Assembly (NCBI RefSeq): GCF_000376385.1
Contig: NZ_AQWN01000012.1
Location: forward strand, 1 to 64,000
Source: Desulfurispora thermophila DSM 16022
GTDB taxonomy: Bacteria > Bacillota > Desulfotomaculia > Desulfotomaculales > Desulfurisporaceae
Reading direction: 5' to 3'
Length of the DNA: 64,000 nt
Positions 21,942-30,174 of the stretch are shown piece by piece; the stretch's first letter is position 1; every line of letters starts with the position of its first letter. Position numbers and translations under genes: made by a program. The notes beneath the pieces were generated by a model. It worked only from the letters and a program-made list of their open reading frames with translations. It was not told the origin of the DNA and did not search any database.

Positions 21942-22324
21942 CTACAACTGCAGCTCCACATGATTATCGGCCGGGGCGGGATCCAGGGAAAGGGACAGCA
22001 GCAGCCGGCCGGCTTTTTTCTTTTTCACTCCCTGTTGAACCAGGTAACCGGTCAGCAGCCGGGGAACCAGATCGCGCAGGCCCTTTACCAGATAATCCCG
22101 TTGCGGTCTTTTTTCAGGTAGTCGTTAAAGGCCTTGCCCGGCCGCACCAGCAAATCCGGATCGAAAAAATGGAGATCGGAAAAAATGGCCAGATAAAGGC
22201 CGCTGTTTCGGGCATTCTGGTTGACCCTGGCCGGGAGCCTGTGGAGCGGCCGCAAACCGCCAGCAGACAGCAGAAGGGACAGGCAGCAAAATTCGGAAAG
22301 GCGCGAATAATCCGGGGTGGGCAT
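21942..22324 (-). pseudogene. Frameshifted gene of unknown function
   Basis: A minus-strand frame starts at ATG 22324 (MPTPDYSRLSEFCC...) and hits a stop after 79 codons at 22085. One base over, coding-like sequence resumes (RDYLVKGLRDLVPRLLTGYL...) and runs to a stop at 21942. The break falls at a run of six A (minus strand, about 22115); a seventh A would restore one frame of about 127 codons. It is therefore either a degraded gene or a sequencing indel. I do not recognise the product. It lies between the Phd/RelE pair and the phosphorothioation island. Confidence 0.55.
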
Positions 22325-22566
22325 GGTTTCTCCCCATCCTGTGGTAAAGGCTTGAACAGTCCCGGTTGCTTCTACCAGAAAAAACTCATTCCTGGTGCAT
22401 TGGGGGACTTTTGGTCATCATATGCCGGATGGGGGAAAAGGGTGCTGGTTGTTCCGGACAGAGCATAACAATCAAAAGTGCGGCCATTTACTGCGGGAAA
22501 AGAAGGAAAGAATGTTCGGATGTAGAAATAAGCACCAGTATAAAATGTCGCAAGGAGCCTGTCAAA
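22325..22566 (+). other. Upstream region of the phosphorothioation island
   Basis: No convincing gene. A TATAAA at about 22540 could be a -10 element, with a weak -35 about 18 nt upstream. AAGGAG at 22552-22557 is the ribosome site for the DUF4007 gene. A frame open from 22366 is in phase with that gene, but its residues do not resemble the family. Confidence 0.4.
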
Positions 22567-23496
22567 ATGCATTCAGCGGTTTTATACCCCGAGGAATACC
22601 TGGCCCAGGGCAACATGGGCCGGCACGAAACCTTTACCCCGCGTTACGGCTGGCTGGTCAAGGGCTGCCGGGCCGTGCAGGAGGACCCGCATATCTTCCG
22701 GGCCCCCGACGCCATCGAACACCTGGGGGTGGGCAAAAACATGGTGGTCGCCATACGCTTCTGGTGCCTGTGCTGTAAACTGATTCAGCCGGGCAGCGGC
22801 GGCGCCTGCCAGCTCACAGAGCTGGCGCAAAAGCTATTCACCGGTCCCGCCGCCTACGACCCCTACCTGGAGGACGAGGGTACCCTCTGGCTGCTGCACT
22901 GGCAGATCTTCCTGCCCCGGCTGGAAGCCGTAAGCTGGCCCCTGGCCTTTAACAAATGTCAGTTAACCAGTTTTGATACCAGGCAGCTGGCCTGGATGCT
23001 GTATCAGGCCGGACAAAAATATGAACGCTGGCAGGGAATATCCCCCACCACCTGGGAGCGCGACGCTTCCTGCCTGCTGCGCATGTACGCCGATGACCGG
23101 GCGGCCGGAGATATCGACTGCCCCTTCACCCGGCTGGGCCTGCTCCAGCGGGTGCCGGGAAGCAACCAGTTTGCCTTTCACACCGGGGAAAAACCCGGCC
23201 TGCCCCCGCTCATCTTTGCCGCGGCCTGCTTTTCCTACATGCAGCACTACAGCGGGCAGGGCGTGCGCACTATCACCCTGCAAAAACTGAGCTACGACTT
23301 CAACTCCCCCGGTGTGGTCTTTAAAATACCCGAGAGTGCGGCCGGCAGTCTGCTGGAACAGGCTGCAGAGATGATGCCCCTGTTCTCCCTGGAACATGTG
23401 GCCGGAAATGTCCAGTTACACCTGCGGGAAAAGAATCTCACACCTGAACACCTCTACTGGTTGGCTTTAGAAGAATATTACAAGGAGTCAATCTGA
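22567..23496 (+). CDS. sspB: DUF4007 protein, SspB-like
   Basis: The 309-residue protein shows the DUF4007 layout: HETFTPRYGWLVKG (about residues 20-33), LGVGKNMVVAIRFWCL (about 53-68), LTELAQKLF, then YDPYLEDEGTLWLLHW and the PLAFNK strand. In the SspABCD system the DUF4007 protein SspB is reported as the nickase that prepares DNA for single-strand sulfur incorporation. The start at ATG 22567 is set by AAGGAG nine bases upstream and by where similarity begins. The SspC-like gene follows with no gap (TGA then ATG). The assignment rests on the family pattern plus its neighbours. Confidence 0.78.
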   Translation: MHSAVLYPEEYLAQGNMGRHETFTPRYGWLVKGCRAVQEDPHIFRAPDAIEHLGVGKNMVVAIRFWCLCCKLIQPGSGGACQLTELAQKLFTGPAAYDPYLEDEGTLWLLHWQIFLPRLEAVSWPLAFNKCQLTSFDTRQLAWMLYQAGQKYERWQGISPTTWERDASCLLRMYADDRAAGDIDCPFTRLGLLQRVPGSNQFAFHTGEKPGLPPLIFAAACFSYMQHYSGQGVRTITLQKLSYDFNSPGVVFKIPESAAGSLLEQAAEMMPLFSLEHVAGNVQLHLREKNLTPEHLYWLALEEYYKESI

Positions 23497-26400
23497 ATGT
23501 CGCAGAATGTAGATTTGCTCAGCCAATACATTCATCCCGGAGGGGCGGCAACCCGTTCCGTGCACATAGAGCGGGACAGAGATGCTTTCACTTTGCTGCA
23601 AAACTACCAGCCGGGTCCGGCCGGCGCGCAGGTGATCGGCCGCCTGGCCACTGCCCTGCAGGGAGAAAAAATAAGCGCCTGGTCGCTCACCGGTCCCTAC
23701 GGCATGGGCAAATCTGCCCTGCTGAGCTTTTTGCTGGCTCTCTGTGGCCCTGCGGCCAGCAAATCCAGCCGCCTGGCCTGGCAGCGGCTGCGGGCGGTGT
23801 GTCCGGCCCTGGCGGAGCAGTTGCAACTGGGTCTAGAAAACGCTGCCGGACGGGGCGGCCTTTACACCATAGCTGTTACCGCTGGCTATGAACCTTTGAG
23901 CGCTACCCTGCAACGGGGTTTGCAGCAGGCGCATACTGACCGACAAACTACCGCCGCACCGGCCGCTTTGCTGGAAAACTACCGGCAGTTGCCAGAGCGG
24001 GCCGGTCGCCCCCTTTTGCTGGTGATCGACGAATTTGGTAAAAACCTGGAATACCTTTCCTACCATCCGGATCGGGGTGACCTTTTTATTCTGCAGCAAC
24101 TGGCCGAAAGCCCCGGTATATATGTAATAGTTTGCCTGCACCAGGCTTTTGAAGAATACGCCGCCGCTCTTTCCACCGCCCAGCGACGGGAGTGGGCCAA
24201 AATTCAGGGCCGCTTTGAGGACATTTCCTTTGTGGAAAACAATGATCATTTACTCCTGCTCATGCGCCGCGCCCTGCAGAAAAACCTGCCGCCACTGCTG
24301 GCAGATAGAGTGCGGCAGTGGGCCCGCCGGGCGGCCGAACAGGCCCGCCGTTTTGCTTCTCACCTGCCCGCTTTGCAGGACGAGGATATTTTATACCAGC
24401 TTTATCCTTTGCAGCCCCTGACAGCACTGGCCCTGGCCGAGCTGTGCCGCCGTCTGGCCCAGTACAGCCGCACCCTTTTTTCCTTTTTGGGCAGCGGACA
24501 CCAGCTGGCCCTGCCCGCCATATTGAGCCGCCTGATCCTGCCCGCCGCCGGGCCGCTACCCGCCCTGGGGCTGGATGCGCTCTACGACTATTTTATCGGC
24601 AGCACCTCCCTGCCCTATCTGGACCGGCCAGAAGCCCGGCGCTGGCTGGAAATTCAAGATATGATCGACAGTGCTGGCGACCTGCCTCCCCTGGAGCAAA
24701 CCCTGCTGAAAACCATTGGCCTGCTCAATTTGTTGGGCGGTGGTGCCGTTTGTCCGGCCAGTCCTGAGGCCATTATATCCCTGGTGGAACTATCCGGTCA
24801 GGCTGATGCAGGTCAAACAATGGAAGCACTGCAAAAGTTGACCGCTGAGGGCAAGCTGCTTTATCGCCGCTATGCCGGGGAATATCGTCTCTGGGAAGGT
24901 AGCGATTTCGATATTGCCAGTGCCCTGCGCCAGCAAAAGGAGAGTCTGGCTCTGCAGCCCCTGGAGCAAATATTGAACCAGTACCTACCCCTTTCGCCCC
25001 TGGTGGCTGCCCGCCATGCTCTGGAAAAGGGCACTGTGCGCTCATTTGAGCGGCGCTGGGTGGATGTGGAGAACGTAAATGAAGAGCTGGTCCCGGCCAG
25101 AGGATACGACGGTCTGTTGCTGTACTGCTACGGCCTGGCCGTAGATCCACCCGCGGTGCCCGCCCGCTGCCGGGATGGAAGGCCCCTGCTGGTGGCCTAT
25201 GCCCCGGTGAAGAATGCTTTGAAGGAAAAGGCATTGGAGATCAGCGCCCTGAAGGTACTGCTGGCGGAACGGGAAGAGCTGGCCCATGATGCGGTGGCCC
25301 GGCGGGAAGTAAAATATCGCCTGCAGGTTGCGGAAACCGCTTTTCGCACTCTGGTTACCAGGGTTTACGCTCCGGGTTCGCCCCATGTACAATGGCTGAG
25401 CGACGGTCAGCCGGTGACCCTGCACAGCAGCCGGGAACTGGGCCGGGAGCTTTCCCGCCTTTGCGATGAGGTTTACAAAAGTTGTCCGCACATTAAAAAC
25501 GAGATGATCAATTACGACAAGCTGTCCAGCGCTGTGGCCAGGGCCCGCCGCGAACTGTTGGAAGCCATGGCCGAAAAAGCTGAACAGGAAAACCTGGGCC
25601 TTGGGGGCTTTGGCCCCGAGGTGGCCCTGTACCGTTCGTTGCTACTTTGCACTGGCCTGCATATTCGGCAGCCGTCCCAGGAGCAATGGGTACTGGTTTT
25701 GCCCGGTACAGACCCCAGCCTTTACCCTCTGTGGCAGGAGCTGGACCGCCTGCTGGCTGCTGCGCCGGAGGGAATCAATGCAGCGGCTGTGCTGGAGCAG
25801 TTGCATGAGCCACCCTTCGGTCTGCGCCAGGGACCGGCTGCGGTTTTGCTAGGTCATTATTTATTGGTAAAGGCCGATGAAATTGCTGTTTTTCAGGAGA
25901 AAATCTACCAGCCATATCTCAGCGGGGCGACCCTCTCTTTGCTCAGCAAAAGGCCCGATTTGTTCCTGCTGAAAAAAATTGCTGTGAGCGATCTGCAGCG
26001 CAGCGTTTTTGCCGCCTACCGGAATATGCTGCAAAAGGCCAGCATTGCCGGTGCCCGGGGATTGCGCAATCAGTCCCTGCTCACAGTGGTGACGCCGCTG
26101 GTGCAATTCGCCCGGGGGCTTTCCGGTTATGCCCGCCAGACCCGGCAGGTTTCCCCCGCTGCCCGGCGGGTGCTGCTGGCCCTGCAAAATGCCACCGACC
26201 CGCTGGATTTGCTCTTTCAGGAATTGCCCGCCGCGCTGCACATTGACCTGACAGACGGCAGCGCGGAAACAACAGCCGCACTGCAACAGCGACTGCTGGC
26301 GGCTCTGCAGGAACTGGCCCGGGCTGATGAAATATTGCAACAAAAAGTGCAGGATCTGCTCTTGCAAACCTGGCCGGCAAAAAATTTGCAGCAGCTTTAT

Positions 26401-26844
26401 GATATAATGAAGGAAAAAGCTGCCGGTCTGGTGGATTTTTGCCGCGATCCGGAACTAAAACCTTTGCTGGTGGCCATGCTCCGGACGGCGGAAACTCCGG
26501 AAATATGGGCCCGGGGTATTGCCGGCGCTGTGCTGAAAAAGCCTCTGGACAGCTGGCAGGATAGTGATTTGCTGCTCTTTGCCGAAATGCTGCCCAACCT
26601 GGCGGCACGGCTGGAGGAACTGGAACTGCTGCGGGCCGGAGCCCGGGCCGGTAGTTCCCAACAGGTATTGCTCACCTTAAGTACTCCTACCGGTAAGCGG
26701 CACCGGTTTGTTTCCGCCGGCGAAACGATGGATGGCGATGTCCGGCACCGGGTGGCCGAAATAATGGCTCTGCCGCCGGAAAAGGCCCGGGCCGTGCTGC
26801 TGGCTCTGGCCGAGCAGATCATGCAAACAGAAAGTGGTGATTGA
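23497..26844 (+). CDS. sspC: Large P-loop ATPase, SspC-like
   Basis: The 1115-residue ATPase has Walker A GPYGMGKS at 66-73 and a Walker B-like LLLVIDEFGKNLEYLS (about 173-188). A long helical C-terminal half (about 550-1115) has no motif I can name. Its place between SspB- and SspD-like genes matches SspC, the ATPase of the single-strand phosphorothioation machinery. It also resembles BREX-type BrxC/PglY ATPases in size and motif spacing, but BREX partners are absent. The sspB stop abuts its ATG, and its 3' end overlaps sspD. The last gene of the island shares its DEFG-x-x-LE signature. Confidence 0.68.
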   Translation: MSQNVDLLSQYIHPGGAATRSVHIERDRDAFTLLQNYQPGPAGAQVIGRLATALQGEKISAWSLTGPYGMGKSALLSFLLALCGPAASKSSRLAWQRLRAVCPALAEQLQLGLENAAGRGGLYTIAVTAGYEPLSATLQRGLQQAHTDRQTTAAPAALLENYRQLPERAGRPLLLVIDEFGKNLEYLSYHPDRGDLFILQQLAESPGIYVIVCLHQAFEEYAAALSTAQRREWAKIQGRFEDISFVENNDHLLLLMRRALQKNLPPLLADRVRQWARRAAEQARRFASHLPALQDEDILYQLYPLQPLTALALAELCRRLAQYSRTLFSFLGSGHQLALPAILSRLILPAAGPLPALGLDALYDYFIGSTSLPYLDRPEARRWLEIQDMIDSAGDLPPLEQTLLKTIGLLNLLGGGAVCPASPEAIISLVELSGQADAGQTMEALQKLTAEGKLLYRRYAGEYRLWEGSDFDIASALRQQKESLALQPLEQILNQYLPLSPLVAARHALEKGTVRSFERRWVDVENVNEELVPARGYDGLLLYCYGLAVDPPAVPARCRDGRPLLVAYAPVKNALKEKALEISALKVLLAEREELAHDAVARREVKYRLQVAETAFRTLVTRVYAPGSPHVQWLSDGQPVTLHSSRELGRELSRLCDEVYKSCPHIKNEMINYDKLSSAVARARRELLEAMAEKAEQENLGLGGFGPEVALYRSLLLCTGLHIRQPSQEQWVLVLPGTDPSLYPLWQELDRLLAAAPEGINAAAVLEQLHEPPFGLRQGPAAVLLGHYLLVKADEIAVFQEKIYQPYLSGATLSLLSKRPDLFLLKKIAVSDLQRSVFAAYRNMLQKASIAGARGLRNQSLLTVVTPLVQFARGLSGYARQTRQVSPAARRVLLALQNATDPLDLLFQELPAALHIDLTDGSAETTAALQQRLLAALQELARADEILQQKVQDLLLQTWPAKNLQQLYDIMKEKAAGLVDFCRDPELKPLLVAMLRTAETPEIWARGIAGAVLKKPLDSWQDSDLLLFAEMLPNLAARLEELELLRAGARAGSSQQVLLTLSTPTGKRHRFVSAGETMDGDVRHRVAEIMALPPEKARAVLLALAEQIMQTESGD

Positions 26845-27682
26845 GTTGTCGAAAAACCCTCCCCGCACCCGCCATATCCTGGCCCTTTCCGGGGGCAAAG
26901 ACAGCGCGGCCCTGGCCGTGTATATGCGGGAAAAATATCCCCATCTGCCCCTGGAGTATGTTTTTACCGACAGCGGTTGTGAACTGCCCGAGACCTACGA
27001 GTATCTGGATCGCATCCGGGCCGTGCTGAATATTGAGATTACTGTGATCAGGCCGGAGAAAAGCTGGGAAAACTACTGGTCGCTGGTTAAGGTAAAAAAG
27101 ACACCGGCTGGTGTTTTCCCTTATCTGCCTTCTCCCAAACAGCGCTGGTGTACTGAGGTTTTGAAATTAATTCCTTATGAAAAGTGGATAGAGAGTAGTT
27201 ATCCTGGTTGTACTATTGTTAGTTACGTAGGATTACGTGCAGATGAAAAAAGAGAAAGAAAAGGCTTAATTTCGGGCAATAAGAATATTGTTACTCATTT
27301 CCCTTTTATAGAGGATGGCTTAACGTATGAAGATATAAGTTGCTTACTAGAAAAATCAGGGCTTGGCTTCCCTGCTTACTATAAATGGAGAAAGCGTTCC
27401 GGCTGCTACTTTTGTTTTTACCAAACCAAGCGGGAATGGCTGGGGCTTTATGAACATCATCCCGAGCTTTTTTTTAAAGCTATGAGTTATGAAACAGTAA
27501 TACCTGAAGCCGGGGTACGTTTTACATGGTGTGATGATATGAGTTTGAATGAACTGTTGAAAAGAAGGGACGAGATAATGAATCAACCTCTTGCCGGTGA
27601 TATTGAATTAAGGCCAGTAGAAAGGCTCTCCTGTATTTTAGATGGTGTTTTGGTGGAAAGAGGGGCATTACAATGGGCATAG
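26834..27682 (+). CDS. sspD: PAPS-reductase-like PP-loop protein, SspD/DndC-like
   Basis: This member of the phosphoadenosine-phosphosulfate-reductase/ATP-pyrophosphatase family has 282 residues. The PP-loop SGGKDS is at 19-24, followed by FTDSGCELPET (44-54), RWCTEVLK (104-111), YVGLRADEKR (131-140) and a C-terminal SGCYFCFYQTKREW (189-202). Cys106, Cys191 and Cys194 could bind metal or an Fe-S cluster, as in DndC. In Ssp and Dnd systems this protein activates the DNA backbone for sulfur incorporation. A GTG at 26834 is the likely start. From about 27150 the base composition becomes clearly AT-rich and stays so into the next gene. Confidence 0.8.
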   Translation: MVIELSKNPPRTRHILALSGGKDSAALAVYMREKYPHLPLEYVFTDSGCELPETYEYLDRIRAVLNIEITVIRPEKSWENYWSLVKVKKTPAGVFPYLPSPKQRWCTEVLKLIPYEKWIESSYPGCTIVSYVGLRADEKRERKGLISGNKNIVTHFPFIEDGLTYEDISCLLEKSGLGFPAYYKWRKRSGCYFCFYQTKREWLGLYEHHPELFFKAMSYETVIPEAGVRFTWCDDMSLNELLKRRDEIMNQPLAGDIELRPVERLSCILDGVLVERGALQWA

Positions 27683-30174
27683 ATGATTTTTTAACAGAAA
27701 TGGACATGCAATTAAAAAGGGGTAGTTTTAAGCCGCACAAGCTGATATTGATATTAGCCGTGCTGGACTTACTTAAGGAAAACCCGGTCAATAAAATTTA
27801 CTATGATGAAAGATTAAGACAAAGATTTACTTTTTATTTCCAAATATTCGCTGATGAAGGTGATCGAAATAGGCCATACAATCCCTTTTTTCACTTGCAA
27901 AATGATAGATTCTGGAAGATAGTTCCAATAAAAGGACGAGAAGGCCATTTTGCAGCAATGAAGAAAATTGGAGGGCCTGGTGAGCTGATCCAGAATGTTT
28001 CCTACGCATACTTAGATGAACCAGTATTATGGGAATTTTTGGACCCTGACAGGGCGGAAATAATTAGAAGCAAAGTAATTAGTATCTTGATGAAATATAA
28101 GGAGAAATGCTTAGCTAACAAAAAAACTGATGTGCCATTAAGTAGCAATCAGGATGATATTACCTCTAACAATACTTACAAATCGACTCCGCTTTTTGAC
28201 ACCCCGCTTATGACAGAATTCCCTCACATAATAACATCGCCTTCCCATCAGGCTGCACAATCAATCCATTCACAAAACAATATCCCTCATGATCTTGACA
28301 TCCTATCACTTCCAGCATACGAACAAAGCTTTTACAGCCAGTGGGAAACCAGCACTTCCGGCCTGCCCGGTCAGCCCGCAGCCATTATGGCGGAAAGGGA
28401 CGGTGAATTTATGCGCAATGAATTTGTGGATTATTTGAATACCCTGAGCAATACTACAGCGGCCAATGAAAATGCCCTGGCAGAAAGCCAGCTGAACAGC
28501 CGCTTTTTTTCCCGGGTACGGGTAGTGCATCCTCTGGAAAGTTTTATAACTGAACAACTGATGAATGGCTGTGGCCGGGTGGTGCTAACCGGTCATGCCG
28601 GCGATGGCAAAACCACCCTGGCCTTTGCCGTGTTGCAAAAGCTGGGCCTGACGGTGCGGCAACTGAAGTGGAGGCAGGAGTTTCCCGCACAGCGCCTGGT
28701 GGTAATCAAGGATATGAGTGAACTGCCGGTGGAACAGCGGGGCCAGGTGATGCAGGAACTCTGGCAGGAAGAGGAGTGGCGCTATCTGGTGGTATCCAAT
28801 ACCGGTACACTGCTGGAGGCGGTAGGCTGGCTGGAAAAAAATCTGCCGCAATATGGTTTAAAGAAGAAATTGCTGGATGGTCTGCTGGCGGATGGGCCGT
28901 ATAGGCTGGCCGAACGAATAATGATCATCAATGCCGGGAGTATCATCAATATTGATCCGGCCCTGGAAGTATTAAAACGCATGCTGGAGCCGCAAAACTG
29001 GTTTGATTGCCAGCAGTGCATCCATGGTCAGCACTGTCCTGTTTTCTACAATGTACGGCTTTTGCAGCAGGGCTGGGACACGGTGAGGCAGCGCCTCTGG
29101 CTGCTTTACCGCCATCTGTATGAATACGGCTGTCGGTTGACCATGCGCCAGATGGTGGCCCATCTGGCCTATGCCCTGACCGGCGGTACCGATTGTCGGC
29201 AGGTAGCGGGGATGGTGCTAAATTCGCACCGGGCAGCTTTGCGGGGGAGGCTTTTTTTCAACCGCTTTTTTGGGGACGACGGCCAAAAGGAGGATGGTGC
29301 GGCCGGCCAGCTGTACGCGGTGCGCCGGCTGAGGCAGGCCGGTTACGGACAGATTCTGCAGCCGGCCCTGGAACAGCGCCTCTGGCTTACCGAAGACCGG
29401 AGCTGGACCGATTATCCCCTGGCGGATGAACTGGGCCGGGAGATTGTAGATACCTGTACAAAAAGCTACAACAGCCGGGAAAAAGCTGCCCTGCGGCGGC
29501 AGATGCGCCGCCTGCTGTATTTCTGGGGCACCCGCTGGGAGGAAGCAGGTGGCGAAGGGGAGCGGGCGGCGGAGGATTTTATCGCTAAATTTCTGGATTC
29601 GCCGGCCTTGTTTGATTATCTGCAGATGATGTCCGAAAAATCCGATCATTACCGGGAGAAAATCCGGGAATATAAGAGAAAAGTGGGACATGTGCTCCAG
29701 GAGTATTTCGCCGGTTCCTGCCTGGCGGAAAATGAAAAGCGGGAAGATATATACATTCCTTTGAGCCGGCCGGACCGGCCGGTGCCGGTGCTCTTTTTGC
29801 TGGCCCGCTATTTTCTGGATGATTTTGACCTGGAACTGCGGAAAACCTTTGAGGTGGGAAAATATAAGCGACGGGCTCTTTTCCTTTTTCTTAAAGATAA
29901 GCCGGAATTATGCCTGGAACTCAGTTTACCCTTTATGGATTATGTGGCCCGCCGGCACCGTGGAGAGATGACGGCCGATTTAAGTGCTTTTTATGCCAAC
30001 CGCCTGCAGCGCTTCAAGGCCCAGTTGATCAAGCATTATCCTCATCTGCAGCGCTGGGAGCTGTTTAGCGATGATGGCCGGAAAGGCAGTCTGATGTACC
30101 TGAAGGCCGGGCGAAGCAGGCGAATTAAACTGGAATTTTATGCCGGTGAACTGGAGGTGTCTTTCTATGAATGA
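27673..30174 (+). CDS. Putative phosphorothioate-sensing ATPase (SBD-like domain + DptF/SspF-like P-loop)
   Basis: The 833-residue protein appears to have three parts. Residues 1-145 resemble the sulfur-binding domain of the phosphorothioate-dependent nuclease ScoMcrA: KPHKLILILAVLDLL (20-34), a charged helix with FTFYF, then PYNPFFHLQNDRFW (68-81). Residues 150-240 form a Ser/Thr/Asn/Gln-rich linker. The rest is an ATPase with Walker A GHAGDGKTT (307-315) and a possible metal site CQQCIHGQHC (446-455), a layout recalling DptF. ATG at 27673 overlaps sspD by 10 bp. I infer a restriction-module ATPase that reads backbone sulfur; the domain match is by eye and needs a profile search. Confidence 0.6.
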   Translation: MGIDDFLTEMDMQLKRGSFKPHKLILILAVLDLLKENPVNKIYYDERLRQRFTFYFQIFADEGDRNRPYNPFFHLQNDRFWKIVPIKGREGHFAAMKKIGGPGELIQNVSYAYLDEPVLWEFLDPDRAEIIRSKVISILMKYKEKCLANKKTDVPLSSNQDDITSNNTYKSTPLFDTPLMTEFPHIITSPSHQAAQSIHSQNNIPHDLDILSLPAYEQSFYSQWETSTSGLPGQPAAIMAERDGEFMRNEFVDYLNTLSNTTAANENALAESQLNSRFFSRVRVVHPLESFITEQLMNGCGRVVLTGHAGDGKTTLAFAVLQKLGLTVRQLKWRQEFPAQRLVVIKDMSELPVEQRGQVMQELWQEEEWRYLVVSNTGTLLEAVGWLEKNLPQYGLKKKLLDGLLADGPYRLAERIMIINAGSIINIDPALEVLKRMLEPQNWFDCQQCIHGQHCPVFYNVRLLQQGWDTVRQRLWLLYRHLYEYGCRLTMRQMVAHLAYALTGGTDCRQVAGMVLNSHRAALRGRLFFNRFFGDDGQKEDGAAGQLYAVRRLRQAGYGQILQPALEQRLWLTEDRSWTDYPLADELGREIVDTCTKSYNSREKAALRRQMRRLLYFWGTRWEEAGGEGERAAEDFIAKFLDSPALFDYLQMMSEKSDHYREKIREYKRKVGHVLQEYFAGSCLAENEKREDIYIPLSRPDRPVPVLFLLARYFLDDFDLELRKTFEVGKYKRRALFLFLKDKPELCLELSLPFMDYVARRHRGEMTADLSAFYANRLQRFKAQLIKHYPHLQRWELFSDDGRKGSLMYLKAGRSRRIKLEFYAGELEVSFYE

